From: Megascapheus bottae
Taxonomy: Eukaryota; Chordata; Mammalia; Rodentia; Geomyidae
Assembly: GCA_024803745.1 (NCBI GenBank)
Contig: JANJXV010000016.1
Span: forward strand, 40,976,501 to 41,040,500
Direction: 5' to 3'
Length of the DNA: 64,000 nucleotides
The notes beneath the pieces were generated by a model. That model had not been told where the DNA came from. It saw only the letters and a list, made by a program, of their open reading frames with translations, and did not search any database. Below, in pieces: positions 59,201 to 64,000 of the stretch; within the stretch, counting starts at the first letter, position 1, and the number at the start of each line of letters is the position of its first letter. A program made the position numbers and the translations under genes.

Positions 59201-60058
59201 ACTGGATCTGGAAATCAGGGCCTTGTGCTAGCTAGGCAGTACTCCACCAGTTAAGCCATGCCCACAGCACTTTCCTGCCTTAGCTATTTCAGGTAGTGCC
59301 TTACATTTTTGCCTCCAGCTAGCCTTGAATGATAATCTTCCTACCTATGTCTTCCCAACATATAAACCATGTTGGCTTATTCCTTCAGATAGGATCTCGC
59401 TGTATTTCTTATCCACATGGGCCCTGAATCACACTGCTCCCGATGTCTGCCTATCAAGTAGCTGGGATGACAGGTTTGAGCTCCTCTGCTCAGCTTGCCT
59501 GCTGACCCATTCTATGAAGAACAGAAGCCAAGGTTTGTAAACTGCATGAGGCTTCCTTGTGGTTGGTGGTGCATCATCAATAAGGGGAAACTTGATTTGT
59601 GTTTTTCCATTATTGTAGGTGTTAACTTTGGCCATTTCATTAAGGGAGTGCCTACATTTCTCCACTGTAAAACCATGGTGTTTCCTCTTGTGCTACACAG
59701 TGATTTACTCATACTCTACTAGCTGAAGAGCATTTCCTCCCTGTCACTCATTCACTCAGTACAAGGATTCTTCTCAGTACTGTGCTGTTACTATTATCTA
59801 TTCTGAGTTGACAGAAGTGGCTCTTGAGATGGAGCCTATATTCTTTTACCACATACCCAGTTAGCCTCTGAGACATTCAGTGTTCTGCCATTCATTTATT
59901 TTCAGTGTTTTTCTAGATTAATTTATTACTTTTATTTTTAAAGCAGAACAGTGGTCTAAAAGAATACCTTGCTCCACAAACGGTTCGTGTAAAGCCTCAG
60001 GTGGAAGATTTACTGGCCCAAGTGGGTGAAAGTCAGCTGTTTCCACTGAAGCTGTCAC
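23802..60058 (-). CDS. RTTN: RTTN (rotatin), 3' portion: 15 coding exons
   Basis: Rotatin is a large armadillo-repeat-like protein of centrioles and ciliary basal bodies, needed for centriole elongation and left-right axis formation (family knowledge). Fifteen minus-strand exons are visible: 59968-60058, 58032-58125, 56364-56454, 53098-53251, 50621-50758, 45528-45745, 39545-39650, 38459-38556, 37045-37122, 36556-36682, 32397-32593, 30517-30784, 26283-26386, 24890-24959 and 23802-23887. All have AG acceptors and GT donors. Phases join without a break and the sum is 1920 bp (639 aa plus stop). Recognition rests on C-terminal stretches that match rotatin as I remember it, such as [36 protein letters not shown] and [17 protein letters not shown]. 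Human rotatin is about 2226 aa, so this should be roughly residues 1590 to the end. The 5' exons lie past 64000. A missed exon whose length is a multiple of 3 cannot be excluded. Confidence 0.96.
23888..24889 (-). other. RTTN: RTTN intron
   Basis: About 1 kb, AT-rich, no repeat recognised. Confidence 0.8.
24890..24959 (-). CDS. RTTN: RTTN coding exon (penultimate)
   Basis: 70 bp. The acceptor is GTCTTGTAG and the donor is AAAAGAA|GTAAGT. The translation [20 protein letters not shown] continues the basic C-terminal tail of rotatin. Confidence 0.95.
25449..25497 (+). repeat. Imperfect CTTG/CATG repeat
   Basis: Repeated TGCTTGC, TGCTCGC and GCATGC units, an imperfect short tandem array. Confidence 0.7.
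25958..26208 (-). repeat. Composite SINE (B1-like + Geo), sense to RTTN
   Basis: Poly(T) start on the + strand, the right-module reverse complement, GTAGTTAATTGGAGATAAGA, then CTCCTGAGTAGCTTGGATTA. The right module appears partly repeated. Confidence 0.88.
26283..26386 (-). CDS. RTTN: RTTN coding exon
   Basis: 104 bp. The acceptor is TGTTTATTTTTAG and the donor is CAGAAG|GTCAGT, a pyrimidine at +3 where a purine is usual. The translation reads [13 protein letters not shown], then [20 protein letters not shown], an armadillo-like helical repeat. Phase 0 at the 3' end. Confidence 0.96.
26959..27012 (+). repeat. (GATA)n/(GACA)n microsatellite
   Basis: Consecutive ATAG units, then ACAG units, directly abutting the next SINE. 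Confidence 0.93.
27013..27200 (-). repeat. IDL-Geo-type SINE, sense to RTTN
   Basis: Reverse complement with CCAGTCCTGGGCTTGAGC at one end and GCAAGCACTCTACCAC-like ID head sequence at the other. Its poly(A) end has become the GATA repeat. Confidence 0.92.
27385..27659 (-). repeat. Composite SINE with duplicated right module
   Basis: Two successive copies of the CTCAAGGCTACC right-module core (near 27437-27456 and 27492-27514) precede the B1-like head CTGAGTAGCTAGTATTACAG. The element is longer than usual (about 275 bp). Confidence 0.85.
30478..30510 (+). repeat. GT/GC-rich repeat beside an RTTN donor
   Basis: GTGTGTGTGTGCGAGCGCAC and GCGTGTG on the + strand. In RTTN pre-mRNA this reads as CA-rich sequence starting about seven bases after GUAAGC. 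Confidence 0.9.
30517..30784 (-). CDS. RTTN: RTTN coding exon
   Basis: 268 bp, the longest exon here. The acceptor is GTTTGCCCACAG and the donor is GCGAATG|GTAAGC. The translation runs from [20 protein letters not shown] through [20 protein letters not shown] to [16 protein letters not shown]. This is the most recognisable rotatin segment in the window. CA-rich sequence begins about ten bases into the downstream intron. Confidence 0.97.
30785..32396 (-). other. RTTN: RTTN intron
   Basis: AT-rich; holds a possible right-module SINE remnant at 31245-31335 (+) and B1-like remnants at 31615-31790. Confidence 0.8.
31615..31790 (-). repeat. Degenerate B1-like SINE, possibly two in tandem
   Basis: GAGATAGGGTCTTGAAC and later GAGATAGGGTCTCCAGTC each begin a B1 reverse-complement pattern. 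The second ends in ATTACAGGCATGTACTAC. Confidence 0.55.
32397..32593 (-). CDS. RTTN: RTTN coding exon
   Basis: 197 bp. The translation begins [20 protein letters not shown] and ends [16 protein letters not shown]. Two AGs lie close together; the AG before GTTGCAGC was chosen because it completes the glycine codon from the previous exon and gives the recalled GCSSLCW. The pyrimidine tract is poor (TGTTGTGTTTGAAG). The donor is CAAAAG|GTAAGT. Confidence 0.95.
32786..32869 (+). repeat. Compound (GT)n(AG)n microsatellite
   Basis: GT run 32786-32819 and AG run 32823-32869. In RTTN pre-mRNA it is a (CU)n(AC)n tract about 190-275 bases upstream of the acceptor at 32593. Confidence 0.97.
33651..33854 (+). 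repeat. IDL-Geo-type SINE, antisense to RTTN
   Basis: Full length: GTGGCCTAGTGGTAGAGTGC, GGGTTCGATTCCTC, then GAGCTCTAGCCTTGAG and a poly(A) of about 18. The flanks AGATGAAGTTC and AGATGAAGTCC look like a target-site duplication with one change. Confidence 0.96.
34026..34224 (+). repeat. Composite SINE (B1-like + Geo), diverged
   Basis: CCTAGCTACTCAGAAGGCTC in the head and TAGTTCAAATAGCAGAGTGC in the right part. The 3' end runs into an ID-like monomer. Confidence 0.8.
34230..34325 (+). repeat. ID-like SINE monomer
   Basis: GGGGAGTTTGCTCAATAGAA, GAGTGCTTGCTTAGCAAG and AATTCAATCCTCTACACTGC follow the ID order, with no Geo right half. It directly abuts the EBAG9 retrocopy. Confidence 0.7.
34326..35493 (+). 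pseudogene. EBAG9: EBAG9 (RCAS1) processed pseudogene
   Basis: An intronless, broken copy of the EBAG9 mRNA, antisense inside an RTTN intron. Recognisable pieces, across three frames, are [20 protein letters not shown] (from 34485), [65 protein letters not shown] and the ancestral stop at 35069-35071. Damage: the start codon reads AAG at 34482-34484; there is a one-base insertion near 34550; Q is changed to TAG at 34756-34758; there is a small frame-changing deletion near 34876; TGA lies at 34911-34913; another frame-changing deletion lies near 35022; and two in-frame deletions fall in the first half. A CpG-bearing 5' UTR-like stretch precedes it, and a 3' UTR-like stretch ends in AATAAA and an A run near 35465-35490. 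No introns remain, as expected of LINE-mediated retrocopying. The exact ends are inferred. Confidence 0.93.
35574..35631 (+). repeat. A-rich to GGAA/GAAA polypurine tract
   Basis: A run of 15 A, then GAAA and GGAA units. A short SINE-like tail (CCTGAGTCCCAGTACTGA) precedes it. Confidence 0.9.
35950..36200 (+). repeat. L2-like LINE remnant
   Basis: GAGACCCCACATGATCTGC and TTCTTGGTAAATGTCCATTC resemble the 3' end of L2. Very old copy, boundaries uncertain. Confidence 0.4.
36556..36682 (-). CDS. RTTN: RTTN coding exon
   Basis: 127 bp. The acceptor is TTTCCATGACAG and the donor is CCAGTG|GTAAGTC. The translation includes [20 protein letters not shown], then [18 protein letters not shown]. It is tryptophan-rich and helical, closely matching rotatin as I recall it. 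Confidence 0.95.
36683..37044 (-). other. RTTN: RTTN intron (short)
   Basis: 362 bp, no repeat recognised. Confidence 0.85.
37045..37122 (-). CDS. RTTN: RTTN coding exon
   Basis: 78 bp, 26 whole codons, so skipping it would keep the frame. The acceptor is GTTTAATTAAACAG and the donor is GCAAA|GTAAGT. The translation includes [20 protein letters not shown]. Confidence 0.94.
37123..38458 (-). other. RTTN: RTTN intron
   Basis: Holds one full-length antisense SINE and a short AAAT repeat at 37317-37345. Confidence 0.85.
37802..37998 (+). repeat. IDL-Geo-type SINE, antisense to RTTN
   Basis: GTGGTAGAGTGCTTGCCTAG in the head and CAGTGCCCAGGCCTTGAG in the right half, poly(A) of 11. More diverged than the 45901 and 57751 copies. 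Confidence 0.94.
38459..38556 (-). CDS. RTTN: RTTN coding exon
   Basis: 98 bp. The acceptor TTTTAG follows only a short pyrimidine run, and the donor is AAAAAAAAG|GTAATT. The translation reads [16 protein letters not shown], then [14 protein letters not shown]. The run of eight A followed by G encodes the closing lysines. Confidence 0.92.
39112..39195 (-). repeat. ID-like monomer
   Basis: Reverse-complement ID features: GTGCTAGGTATCAAAGTC and TTCAATTGAGCTGTGTCTGC. Confidence 0.5.
39221..39415 (-). repeat. IDL-Geo-type SINE, sense to RTTN
   Basis: TTTTTTTTCCCCAGTCCTGG at the tail end and GGCAAGCACTCTACCACTAA at the head end. It ends about 130 bases from the exon at 39545. Confidence 0.93.
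39545..39650 (-). CDS. RTTN: RTTN coding exon with weak donor
   Basis: 106 bp. The acceptor TTTCCTCTGTGTTCTTTGCAG is strong. The translation reads [20 protein letters not shown], then [15 protein letters not shown]. The donor AAAG|GTGATC has no G at +5. This site was chosen because the next exon supplies the expected continuation (DLIDSC), so the GATCTGATC read past the donor is a coincidental match to intron. Confidence 0.9.
39805..40599 (+). mobile_element. L1 LINE, 5'-truncated 3' end
   Basis: The end of ORF2 is readable (39962-40204): [36 protein letters not shown] and [15 protein letters not shown] match the ORF2p C-terminus as I know it. A 3' UTR with a G-rich stretch (AAGGGGGGCAAACAAG) and AATAAAAATATATGG follow. 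This is a dead fragment, antisense to RTTN. Confidence 0.93.
41760..42640. other. Unassigned patch inside an RTTN intron
   Basis: Base composition differs from the AT-rich flanks. Minus-strand open frames of 91, 84 and 69 codons nearly adjoin (42286-42561, 41950-42204, 41769-41978). I do not recognise the translations. It could be an old retrocopy or ERV piece. Confidence 0.3.
42887..43075 (+). repeat. Composite SINE (B1-like + Geo), 3'-truncated
   Basis: CATAGCTACTCAGAAGGCTG in the head and GAGCTATGGCTCAAAGTGGT in the right half. It stops before the usual module end. Confidence 0.85.
43803..43925 (-). repeat. B1-like SINE fragment
   Basis: GAGATATGGTCTCCCCAAC and GCCTAAGCTAGCCTCAAAT follow a B1 reverse complement. 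Confidence 0.5.
43989..44178 (+). repeat. IDL-Geo-type SINE, antisense to RTTN
   Basis: GGCTGGGATTTAGTGGTAGC in the head and GAGCAAAAAGTGTCCAAGGG in the right half. Short AAAATCCA matches flank it. Confidence 0.93.
44389..44496 (+). repeat. Solitary Geo right monomer
   Basis: Only the right module is present: GAAGTGGTGCTGTGGCTC, GAGCTGAAGAGCTCAGGGAC and CAAGCCCCCCAACC. There is no left half, consistent with 5' truncation. The wording GAGCTGAAGAGC points to the B1-Geo subtype. Confidence 0.85.
45010..45143 (-). repeat. B1-like SINE, degenerate
   Basis: GAGCTTTGAACCTGGAACC and GAGTGGCTAGGATTAGAAAC follow the B1 reverse complement. Confidence 0.5.
45150..45345 (-). mobile_element. L1 3' UTR tail
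   Basis: AGAGAGGTTACAGTTATATTC, then TTCTCAAACATTGATACCCC is the reverse complement of the 3' UTR seen at 40500-40599. A second short copy of the same L1 family. Confidence 0.7.
45528..45745 (-). CDS. RTTN: RTTN coding exon
   Basis: 218 bp. The acceptor CCCTTTCCTTTTTAG is strong and the donor is CTTCAG|GTGTGT. The translation begins [20 protein letters not shown] and ends [10 protein letters not shown]. The middle is charged and less regular ([19 protein letters not shown]), which looks like a loop between helical repeats. Confidence 0.93.
45901..46100 (+). repeat. IDL-Geo-type SINE with perfect 15-bp duplication
   Basis: Full length, ending in an A-rich tail. AGAAAAACTGTACTG occurs at both 45886-45900 and 46101-46115 without a mismatch, marking a recent insertion. 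Confidence 0.97.
46140..46260 (+). repeat. B4-like SINE, 3' part
   Basis: AAAGGCCAGCCTAGGCTAC from a B1 end, then an ID-like AGCACTTAGCACATGC stretch and an A-rich tail. Confidence 0.5.
46483..46700 (+). repeat. B4-like SINE
   Basis: TAATTACAGCTACTCTGAAG from the B1 half, then GAAGAGCACAAAGTATGAAG and GTTCAATCCCCAGTAAC from the ID half. Confidence 0.6.
47758..47967 (+). repeat. Composite SINE (B1-like + Geo)
   Basis: CTCACACCTATAATTGTAG and GAGTGCCAGCCTTAGGTG are recognisable. The tail has expanded into a CA repeat, as at 12365. Confidence 0.8.
47968..48017 (+). repeat. (AC)n microsatellite
   Basis: About 24 units with one TA interruption, grown from the SINE tail. Confidence 0.96.
48190..49850 (+). 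mobile_element. HAL1-like (half-L1) LINE remnant
   Basis: 48190-48860 resembles a decayed L1 ORF1: a coiled-coil-like 5' part, then GTACCCAGGAAAGCTATAAT and GACCACTAAACCAGTACTAC, which mirror the ORF1p C-terminal coding sequence. Only about 200 bp later comes the extreme 3' end of L1 (TGGTGGGGTTGTAAACTAGT, GTTCACTGCTGTATTATTC). Most of ORF2 is absent, which is the HAL1 arrangement. Many stops; inactive. Confidence 0.65.
49898..50110 (+). repeat. IDL-Geo-type SINE with perfect 13-bp duplication
   Basis: Full length with a poly(A) of about 25. AATGACTGCTTGT flanks it at 49885-49897 and 50111-50123 without mismatch. A young, polymorphism-candidate insertion. Confidence 0.97.
50236..50269 (+). 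repeat. (AT)n microsatellite
   Basis: 17 uninterrupted AT units. Confidence 0.97.
50621..50758 (-). CDS. RTTN: RTTN coding exon
   Basis: 138 bp. The acceptor is AAACTTTACAG and the donor is GCAACTG|GTAAGG. The translation includes [18 protein letters not shown], then [16 protein letters not shown]. Both ends split codons, and they join in frame with the neighbours at 53098 and 45745. Confidence 0.93.
50915..51140 (-). repeat. B4-like SINE (B1 + ID)
   Basis: T-rich start, then ID reverse complement (GGCACTCTACCACCTGAGCC), then B1 reverse complement (GATCTCAGTTTCCTGAG, GTTAGGATTACGG). Confidence 0.8.
51990..52218 (+). other. Unexplained CpG-bearing open patch
   Basis: An open frame on the + strand is preceded by a good acceptor-like TTGCTTATTTTGTTTCAG. 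At least seven CpGs occur within about 130 bp of otherwise CpG-poor intron. The translation is not one I recognise. It might be a short retrocopy fragment or chance. Confidence 0.3.
52904..53092 (+). repeat. Composite SINE (B1-like + Geo) beside RTTN donor
   Basis: TGCAGGAGGCTGAGCTCTAA in the head, TAAAAAGCCAGAAGTGG, then the shortened right module AAGTCCCAAAACTGGC and an A-rich end. The right module is internally deleted. Confidence 0.8.
53098..53251 (-). CDS. RTTN: RTTN coding exon
   Basis: 154 bp. The acceptor is TTATTTTCTTTTGCAAATAG and the donor is TATCAG|GTAAGT. The translation is a helical, leucine-rich segment beginning [17 protein letters not shown], then [20 protein letters not shown], as expected of armadillo-like repeats. 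A composite SINE at 52904-53092 ends about five bases inside the downstream intron. Confidence 0.93.
53757..53985 (+). repeat. Composite SINE (B1-like + Geo)
   Basis: GTGGCTCACACCTATAATCC, GCTCAAGTGGTAGAGCAC and a tail of AAAT/TTAA units. Confidence 0.9.
54120..54352 (+). repeat. Composite SINE (B1-like + Geo)
   Basis: CTGGGTGCCAGTGCTTC, CTCTTATCTCCAATTAACAG, GAGTTGAAGAGCTCAGGG and an A-rich tail. Near full length. Confidence 0.93.
54450..54556 (+). repeat. Mixed (CA)/(TA) low-complexity tract
   Basis: Interrupted CACA, TATA and CATA units. Confidence 0.85.
54558..54665 (-). mobile_element. L1 3' UTR tail, very short insertion
   Basis: A T-rich start, then ATTGTAATTAGTAAAAGGGTT and GCCAGATAGAAGGTGC, the reverse complement of the 40520-40590 sequence. 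About 100 bp, an extreme 5' truncation. Confidence 0.8.
54830..55010 (+). repeat. L2-like LINE remnant, first piece
   Basis: CAGCTCAGGTCTCAGCTCAC and TCATGTCTTCTCTGACCAC match the conserved L2 3' region. Confidence 0.55.
55565..55725 (+). repeat. L2-like LINE remnant, second piece
   Basis: TTTATTCATTATCTGTCTCC, ATGTAGGAAAGATCCTGG and GGAAGGTGCTCAACAGATTT match the L2 terminal part, in the same order and strand as the piece at 54830. Confidence 0.6.
56364..56454 (-). CDS. RTTN: RTTN coding exon
   Basis: 91 bp. The acceptor CTGTCCTTCCCAG is strong and the donor is GCGCAT|GTAAGT. The translation reads [14 protein letters not shown], then a proline-rich [14 protein letters not shown]. The exon begins with the last base of a split codon and ends in phase 0. 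Confidence 0.92.
56721..56967 (+). repeat. Composite SINE (B1-like + Geo)
   Basis: CAGTGGCTCATATCTGTAAT, CTCTTACTTCCATTAACCAC, GAGCTGAAGAGCTCAGGGAC and an A-rich tail. Full length. Confidence 0.95.
57751..57942 (+). repeat. IDL-Geo-type SINE, close to a consensus copy
   Basis: GGCCGGGAGTTTGGCCTAGT, GGGTTCGATTCCTCGGTACC and the full right module. Flanks AAAGAACAAATATG and AAAGAACAAAAATG are a duplication with one mismatch. The closing run is nine C before the A tract. Confidence 0.96.
58032..58125 (-). CDS. RTTN: RTTN coding exon with NAGNAG acceptor
   Basis: 94 bp. The translation includes [18 protein letters not shown] and ends GLPEMLC plus a split serine codon. The donor is TGTAG|GTAAGAGG. 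The acceptor region reads TTCTCTCAGCAG, so two AGs three bases apart are possible. Use of the proximal AG would end the exon at 58122 and drop one alanine codon, and both choices keep the frame. Confidence 0.9.
58126..59967 (-). other. RTTN: RTTN intron
   Basis: Contains a degenerate B4-like SINE. The remainder shows no feature. Confidence 0.8.
59190..59490 (-). repeat. B4-like SINE(s), degenerate
   Basis: An ID-like reverse complement (CAGGGCCTTGTGCTAGCTAG), then two B1-like reverse complements (GCCTCCAGCTAGCCTTGAAT, then TCAAGTAGCTGGGATGACAG). Confidence 0.55.
59968..60058 (-). CDS. RTTN: RTTN coding exon (most 5' one seen)
   Basis: 91 bp, starting in phase 0 and ending with one spare base. 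The translation begins [20 protein letters not shown] and ends at EPFVEQ. The acceptor is CTTGTGATTCATAG. The donor is GCAAG|GTATTC, which lacks the usual G at +5. I saw no further exon between here and the window end. Confidence 0.87.
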
Positions 60059-60401
60059 CTATGAATCACAAGGAGAAATGATGTCATAGTAGTGTTCACA
60101 TGAACAGCAAACACGCAACTCACAAGGCAACCTTACACAGCAGGCTTCACAGCAAAACTACAAATGGGCCATGTTTCATAGTTGAGCTACAGCTGGTTTC
60201 TGTTAGTACATTTCCCCCTATAGGAACTGTTAGTTTACATGAAGCAGTAACTCAATGAGATCACATTTTACACCTTAAATATATACAACTGATCAATTAT
60301 AGTTCATAAAGCTGAGGGAAATAAAAGCAAAAGACTTATTTGCAGTAACTAGAATGTGCTTACAAATCTACAAATAAACACACTGAATGACATATATGCG
60401 C

Positions 60402-60456
60402 GCACACACACACACACACACACATATATATACACACATATATATGTATGTACACA
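60402..60456 (+). repeat. (CA)n then (TA)n tract
   Basis: CA units 60402-60424, then mixed TATA/CACA. Confidence 0.93.
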
Positions 60457-61426
60457 TACTGACACTGGGACATGATAAATTATATAGGACCCTAATCATT
60501 AACTTACAGAGGCCAACAGAGGCCATGCATAGAAATGGTGGACAAATGTTCAATAGTGATGTTTATATGATCATATAAAATAATATTCTATGAAATGAAT
60601 TCCATGGAAAGGAAAGTTTTCTGGTTGTTATTACACCTGTTTTGAGGGTTCCCCCCCGTCTTGTGTGTTAGTTTGTATTTGGAGGGTAAGGGAGAAAACA
60701 TAAAAGATAGAATAAGGATGAATGAATACAACAATGATATCCACTGGACACTTTGTGGAAAATGAATGATGTCTTCTATCTTTCCCTCTCGGGAAAGACT
60801 TGGAGGGAGTGATGGAAGGGGAGACAATAGTTCAAAAAGAATTATACTCATTACTAACTACCCGATTCATATACCAGCTCTACAATAACCATAAAAATAA
60901 AGATGTTTTATCTTTCATAAAAAATAAAAGACTTAAATTCTGTTGAAAAGAACTGACAAGATTTTTCTTTAGGCTTGATAATTAAAGGTTTTAAATTAGA
61001 ATTCAATACAAAATAAGCATCACACCTCTGTACAAGGATGACATTCAAATTCATGAAGTGTTCCTCATTAAAAATAAATAAATTAGCACTGCAACCATGA
61101 AAGTCAATGCAAACTTCAGAAAAGTCTATTGATCGGCAGAAAATAGCAATGTCACTGTGTCCACATAAAATCTGAGTATAATTTTTCATATAAGCAAAAT
61201 GAATCAGTATTTTAAAATGATCTTCTTTGTATTCTGCCTTCTAGAAATAAAAGACTCCACTGGACATTTCCAACATTTTGAAAGGATGTTCCATTCGTCA
61301 AAAAAAGTTTATAATACTGTTCATCATTTCTCATGAAAAACATGGTATACTGAACTTCCCAAAAGTACAAAGGAAGAAAACAAGGATTCACCATATTGAA
61401 AAAATTAGAGCACAAATCTAGCAACC

Positions 61427-61630
61427 TTTTTTTTTTTTTTTTTTTTTTTGCCAGCCCTGGAGCTTGAACTCAGAACCTGGGCATTGTCCTTGGGCTCTCT
61501 CACTAGTGCTCTACCACTTCAGCCACAGCACCACTTCCAGCTTGTTCTATATATGTGGTCCGGAGGAATCAAATCTGGGGCTTTGTGCATGCCAGGCAAG
61601 CACTCTATCACTAGGCCATGCTCTTGGCCC
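61427..61630 (-). repeat. IDL-Geo-type SINE, sense to RTTN
   Basis: Poly(T) of about 23 at the tail end, GGCAAGCACTCTATCACTAG at the head end. TCTAGCAACC and TCTAGTAATC may be its worn duplication. Confidence 0.94.
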
Positions 61631-62739
61631 CTCTAGTAATCTTTATGAAACATAGTGAGGTATGGAAAATTTCTAGGGGTTTCTGGATATATTCATTTTT
61701 CATAAATAATACCTGTCTTTCTTTAGAGCCAAGAATAGAAAAGCTCTGGTATGCCTGATGATTTATAATCATCAATTTTAACAAATTATAACAGGAAACT
61801 TAAATCACTTCTGTTACAGATTCATCATTTAATTAGATTGTACATAATATTTTAAAGAGAGAAAGAGAGGAGAATAAAAGGGAGAGGAAGAAGCTTACAC
61901 TAATTTTTATTAAAAGAACTTTAAATTTTTCTTTACAAGTTATACGATAGAGCAAAAAAATACTCTCACTCACTTTTGTGCTCATTGTTATATATATAAC
62001 ATAACATTATTGTATTAGGAAAGAACTTAGTATCTAGATGCTGTTAACCATCAGCATTTAAGGTTTATTAGTAGACTTTTTTTCCTAAAGAAATTAAAAA
62101 CAAGATTTGTGTTCATTATCTTGAGGTCTAGTGGCCTATTCTACAATACTTAGGAACTCTGATATCATTTCTAGTTCCTTTCTAACGATAATATGCAAGA
62201 CTTTTAGTCTCCAAGTACATTATTCCTTCCATCTCTCTCCACTGTGATCCACACTGCCATCTCTAGTTTTCCTGGAGCTCAGTGCAGTTTTCCTGCACAC
62301 AAAATGCAATGATGTTCACAGACACTCCTGTTGCATATGCCAAAATGACTCTTTCTTTAAAAGCTCCTGGGATTATTTCTGTTTACACTGCTGTTAGTCA
62401 TGTTTAACTACCACAGTTATATACTTAAGACATATTTGTATTTTTGCCCTTCACAACTATGCACACAAACATAAGAGAGACTACAAAGAGTTGGTCCTTT
62501 AAAGCCCATTTCCACCGCTTGACAAAATCACATTTTATTTCATCATTCCTGAGGCAGAAATCCCACATCCTGTCTGTGGTATTTTTACATCTGTTATGGG
62601 TGCATCGATTGCACCTGGCTGTGGAGCAAAATGCAGCACTTGTGGGCACAACAGTACCAAATACTGTGAATCCAGAGTTCTACCAGTTCTGGATGCTGGG
62701 TCTGCAAGCCAGGCCTTTAAAAGTAAGAATTACTTCAGT

Positions 62740-62870
62740 TTTTGTTGTTGTGTTGGCCAGACTAGGATCTGAGTGCAGCTTTGTGCTGGCGAGGCAGGCA
62801 CTCATGCACTGAGTCGTGCCCGGCAGCCCCTCGGCTCTGGTCTTCTGGCCTCAACCATGATCCTCCTATT
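62740..62870 (-). repeat. B4-like SINE fragment
   Basis: ID-like AGGCAGGCACTCATGCACTG, then B1-like TGGCCTCAACCATGATCCTC in reverse complement. Confidence 0.55.
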
Positions 62871-64000
62871 TATGTTACCCACTGTAGACGGGATGTGCCA
62901 CTCTACCCAGATTTTTTTGTTGAGAAGGTGCTATTGGGAGGGAGTGGATGTTTTAGAGAGCAGAGCCTAAATGGGAAAAAGTTAATATTATTTTGGCATT
63001 TATTCATGTTAATCTTTTTTGCCAAAACAAACATATGTTTTCTCTAGCTTAGGAAGAAAAGCATGACATCTAGTCGAAGCAGGGTAATTATTTACTTTTT
63101 CACGTAAGTTGGCACTAAGCACAAACTCTTTTGAATGTAAAAAAAAATCCTAAAATTGTAATAAAAAAAAAGTGCCACTCTTTGGTTGAAGATTTCTAGG
63201 AAGAAAACCTGATTAATGGCTGCACAATTTCTATCTAGTTGCTTTTTTTCATATTATTTTTAACTGTCGAAAGCTAGGTTTAATAAACTTTTGCATTGCT
63301 AATAGGTTCTACAACTCAGCCATCTACGTAAATGAATTTTCCAATTGAGAAATGTTTTCATATGCTTGTATACAACAGAAAGCTACTATATATCATTATG
63401 AATGAGTCCTTATATGTAAATGAAGAGGGAAGGCAGGCATATAGGTATACACAAATTCCAGGTATTTTAGATTGGTAACACAACTTTCTATGTGATGCAT
63501 GCATTCATAAATGTGTAAAATAATCAGTTAGGGCAGATTATTTGAAGGGAAAATTTTTCACATATTTCCTTGCCTTTAGAAAATTTCAGGACAATCAATC
63601 ACTTTTAATCATATGGGATTTGTTTCTATTCTACTACTTTTGATAAACATTTTGGCTCTTTTCTCCTTCTGTTTCCATCTTATGAGGCAGGAAAGGGGCA
63701 GGAAACTCTCAAAGGGCAGTTTGCGGCACAGCCATGTTAGAGCCAGGCAACCTCTCATAGCAGCAAGTCTGGCCCTGCACTGACAGCACCAGTGAACTGA
63801 GTCACCTCACATCTGAGTAACCTGGTCATATGGAAAAACAAAAAGGTATCTACTGTGTGGTTAGTGAATGGGTCAAATACTGTAATTTAAGTTAATTCAG
63901 AGCAGAAGTCTGCATAGAAAGTGCTTCAAAACAAAAAAAAGCTTACTGCTATTATAACCATAACCTTACACTTTACATCATTCTGATCTCCCAACCACAC

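Larger units (their letters stand above)
60059..64000 (-). other. RTTN: RTTN intron, runs off the window
   Basis: No further exon found with matching phase and signals. Holds a CA/TA tract at 60402-60456, a sense IDL-Geo SINE and a B4-like fragment. Confidence 0.65.

Noticed and set aside
62444..62812. 122-codon plus-strand frame
   Set aside because: Its 3' half runs into a B4-like SINE, and there is no recognisable protein similarity.

Overview
This window is mammalian nuclear DNA, most probably from a geomyoid rodent (kangaroo rat, pocket mouse or pocket gopher). The clue is the SINE content. There are many copies of a roughly 190 bp dimeric element whose left half is tRNA/ID-like (A-box and B-box matches) and whose right half matches no SINE monomer I know. 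This layout fits the IDL-Geo family, which as I recall is described only from Geomyoidea. A second abundant SINE joins a B1/7SL-like left half to the same right half. B4-like (B1+ID) copies support a rodent. I cannot name the species.

The one functional gene I can demonstrate is RTTN (rotatin, a centriole and ciliary basal body protein with armadillo-type repeats). It lies on the minus strand. Fifteen coding exons are resolved between 60058 and 23802. Their splice phases agree throughout and they sum to 1920 bp (639 residues plus stop). This is the C-terminal part of the protein, ending in TAA at 23802-23804, followed by a short 3' UTR with AATAAA signals near 23556 and 23471. The 5' part of the gene lies beyond position 64000.

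Layout: 1 to about 23500 is intergenic sequence downstream of RTTN. It has no recognisable gene, and holds scattered SINEs, a MaLR-like LTR end, a pure (GAA)n tract and a (CA)n tract. From 23.5 to 60.1 kb are the RTTN 3' exons and introns; from 60.1 to 64 kb is RTTN intron. The introns are loaded with SINEs, mostly in the + orientation and so antisense to RTTN. They also hold L1 3' ends, a HAL1-like half-L1, old L2 pieces and several microsatellites.

The most notable unlisted object is a processed pseudogene of EBAG9 (RCAS1) at about 34326-35493 on the + strand, inside an RTTN intron. It has lost its start codon and carries frameshifts and premature stops. Other points of interest are the two composite SINEs sharing one 3' module, a NAGNAG tandem acceptor in RTTN, CA-repeat or SINE sequence directly next to RTTN splice donors, and a few CpG-dense or ORF-bearing patches I could not explain. 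I found no CRISPR array, operon or prokaryotic-type system and no convincing novel system. Exon, repeat and pseudogene calls come from reading the sequence and from recalled family sequences, not from database searches.
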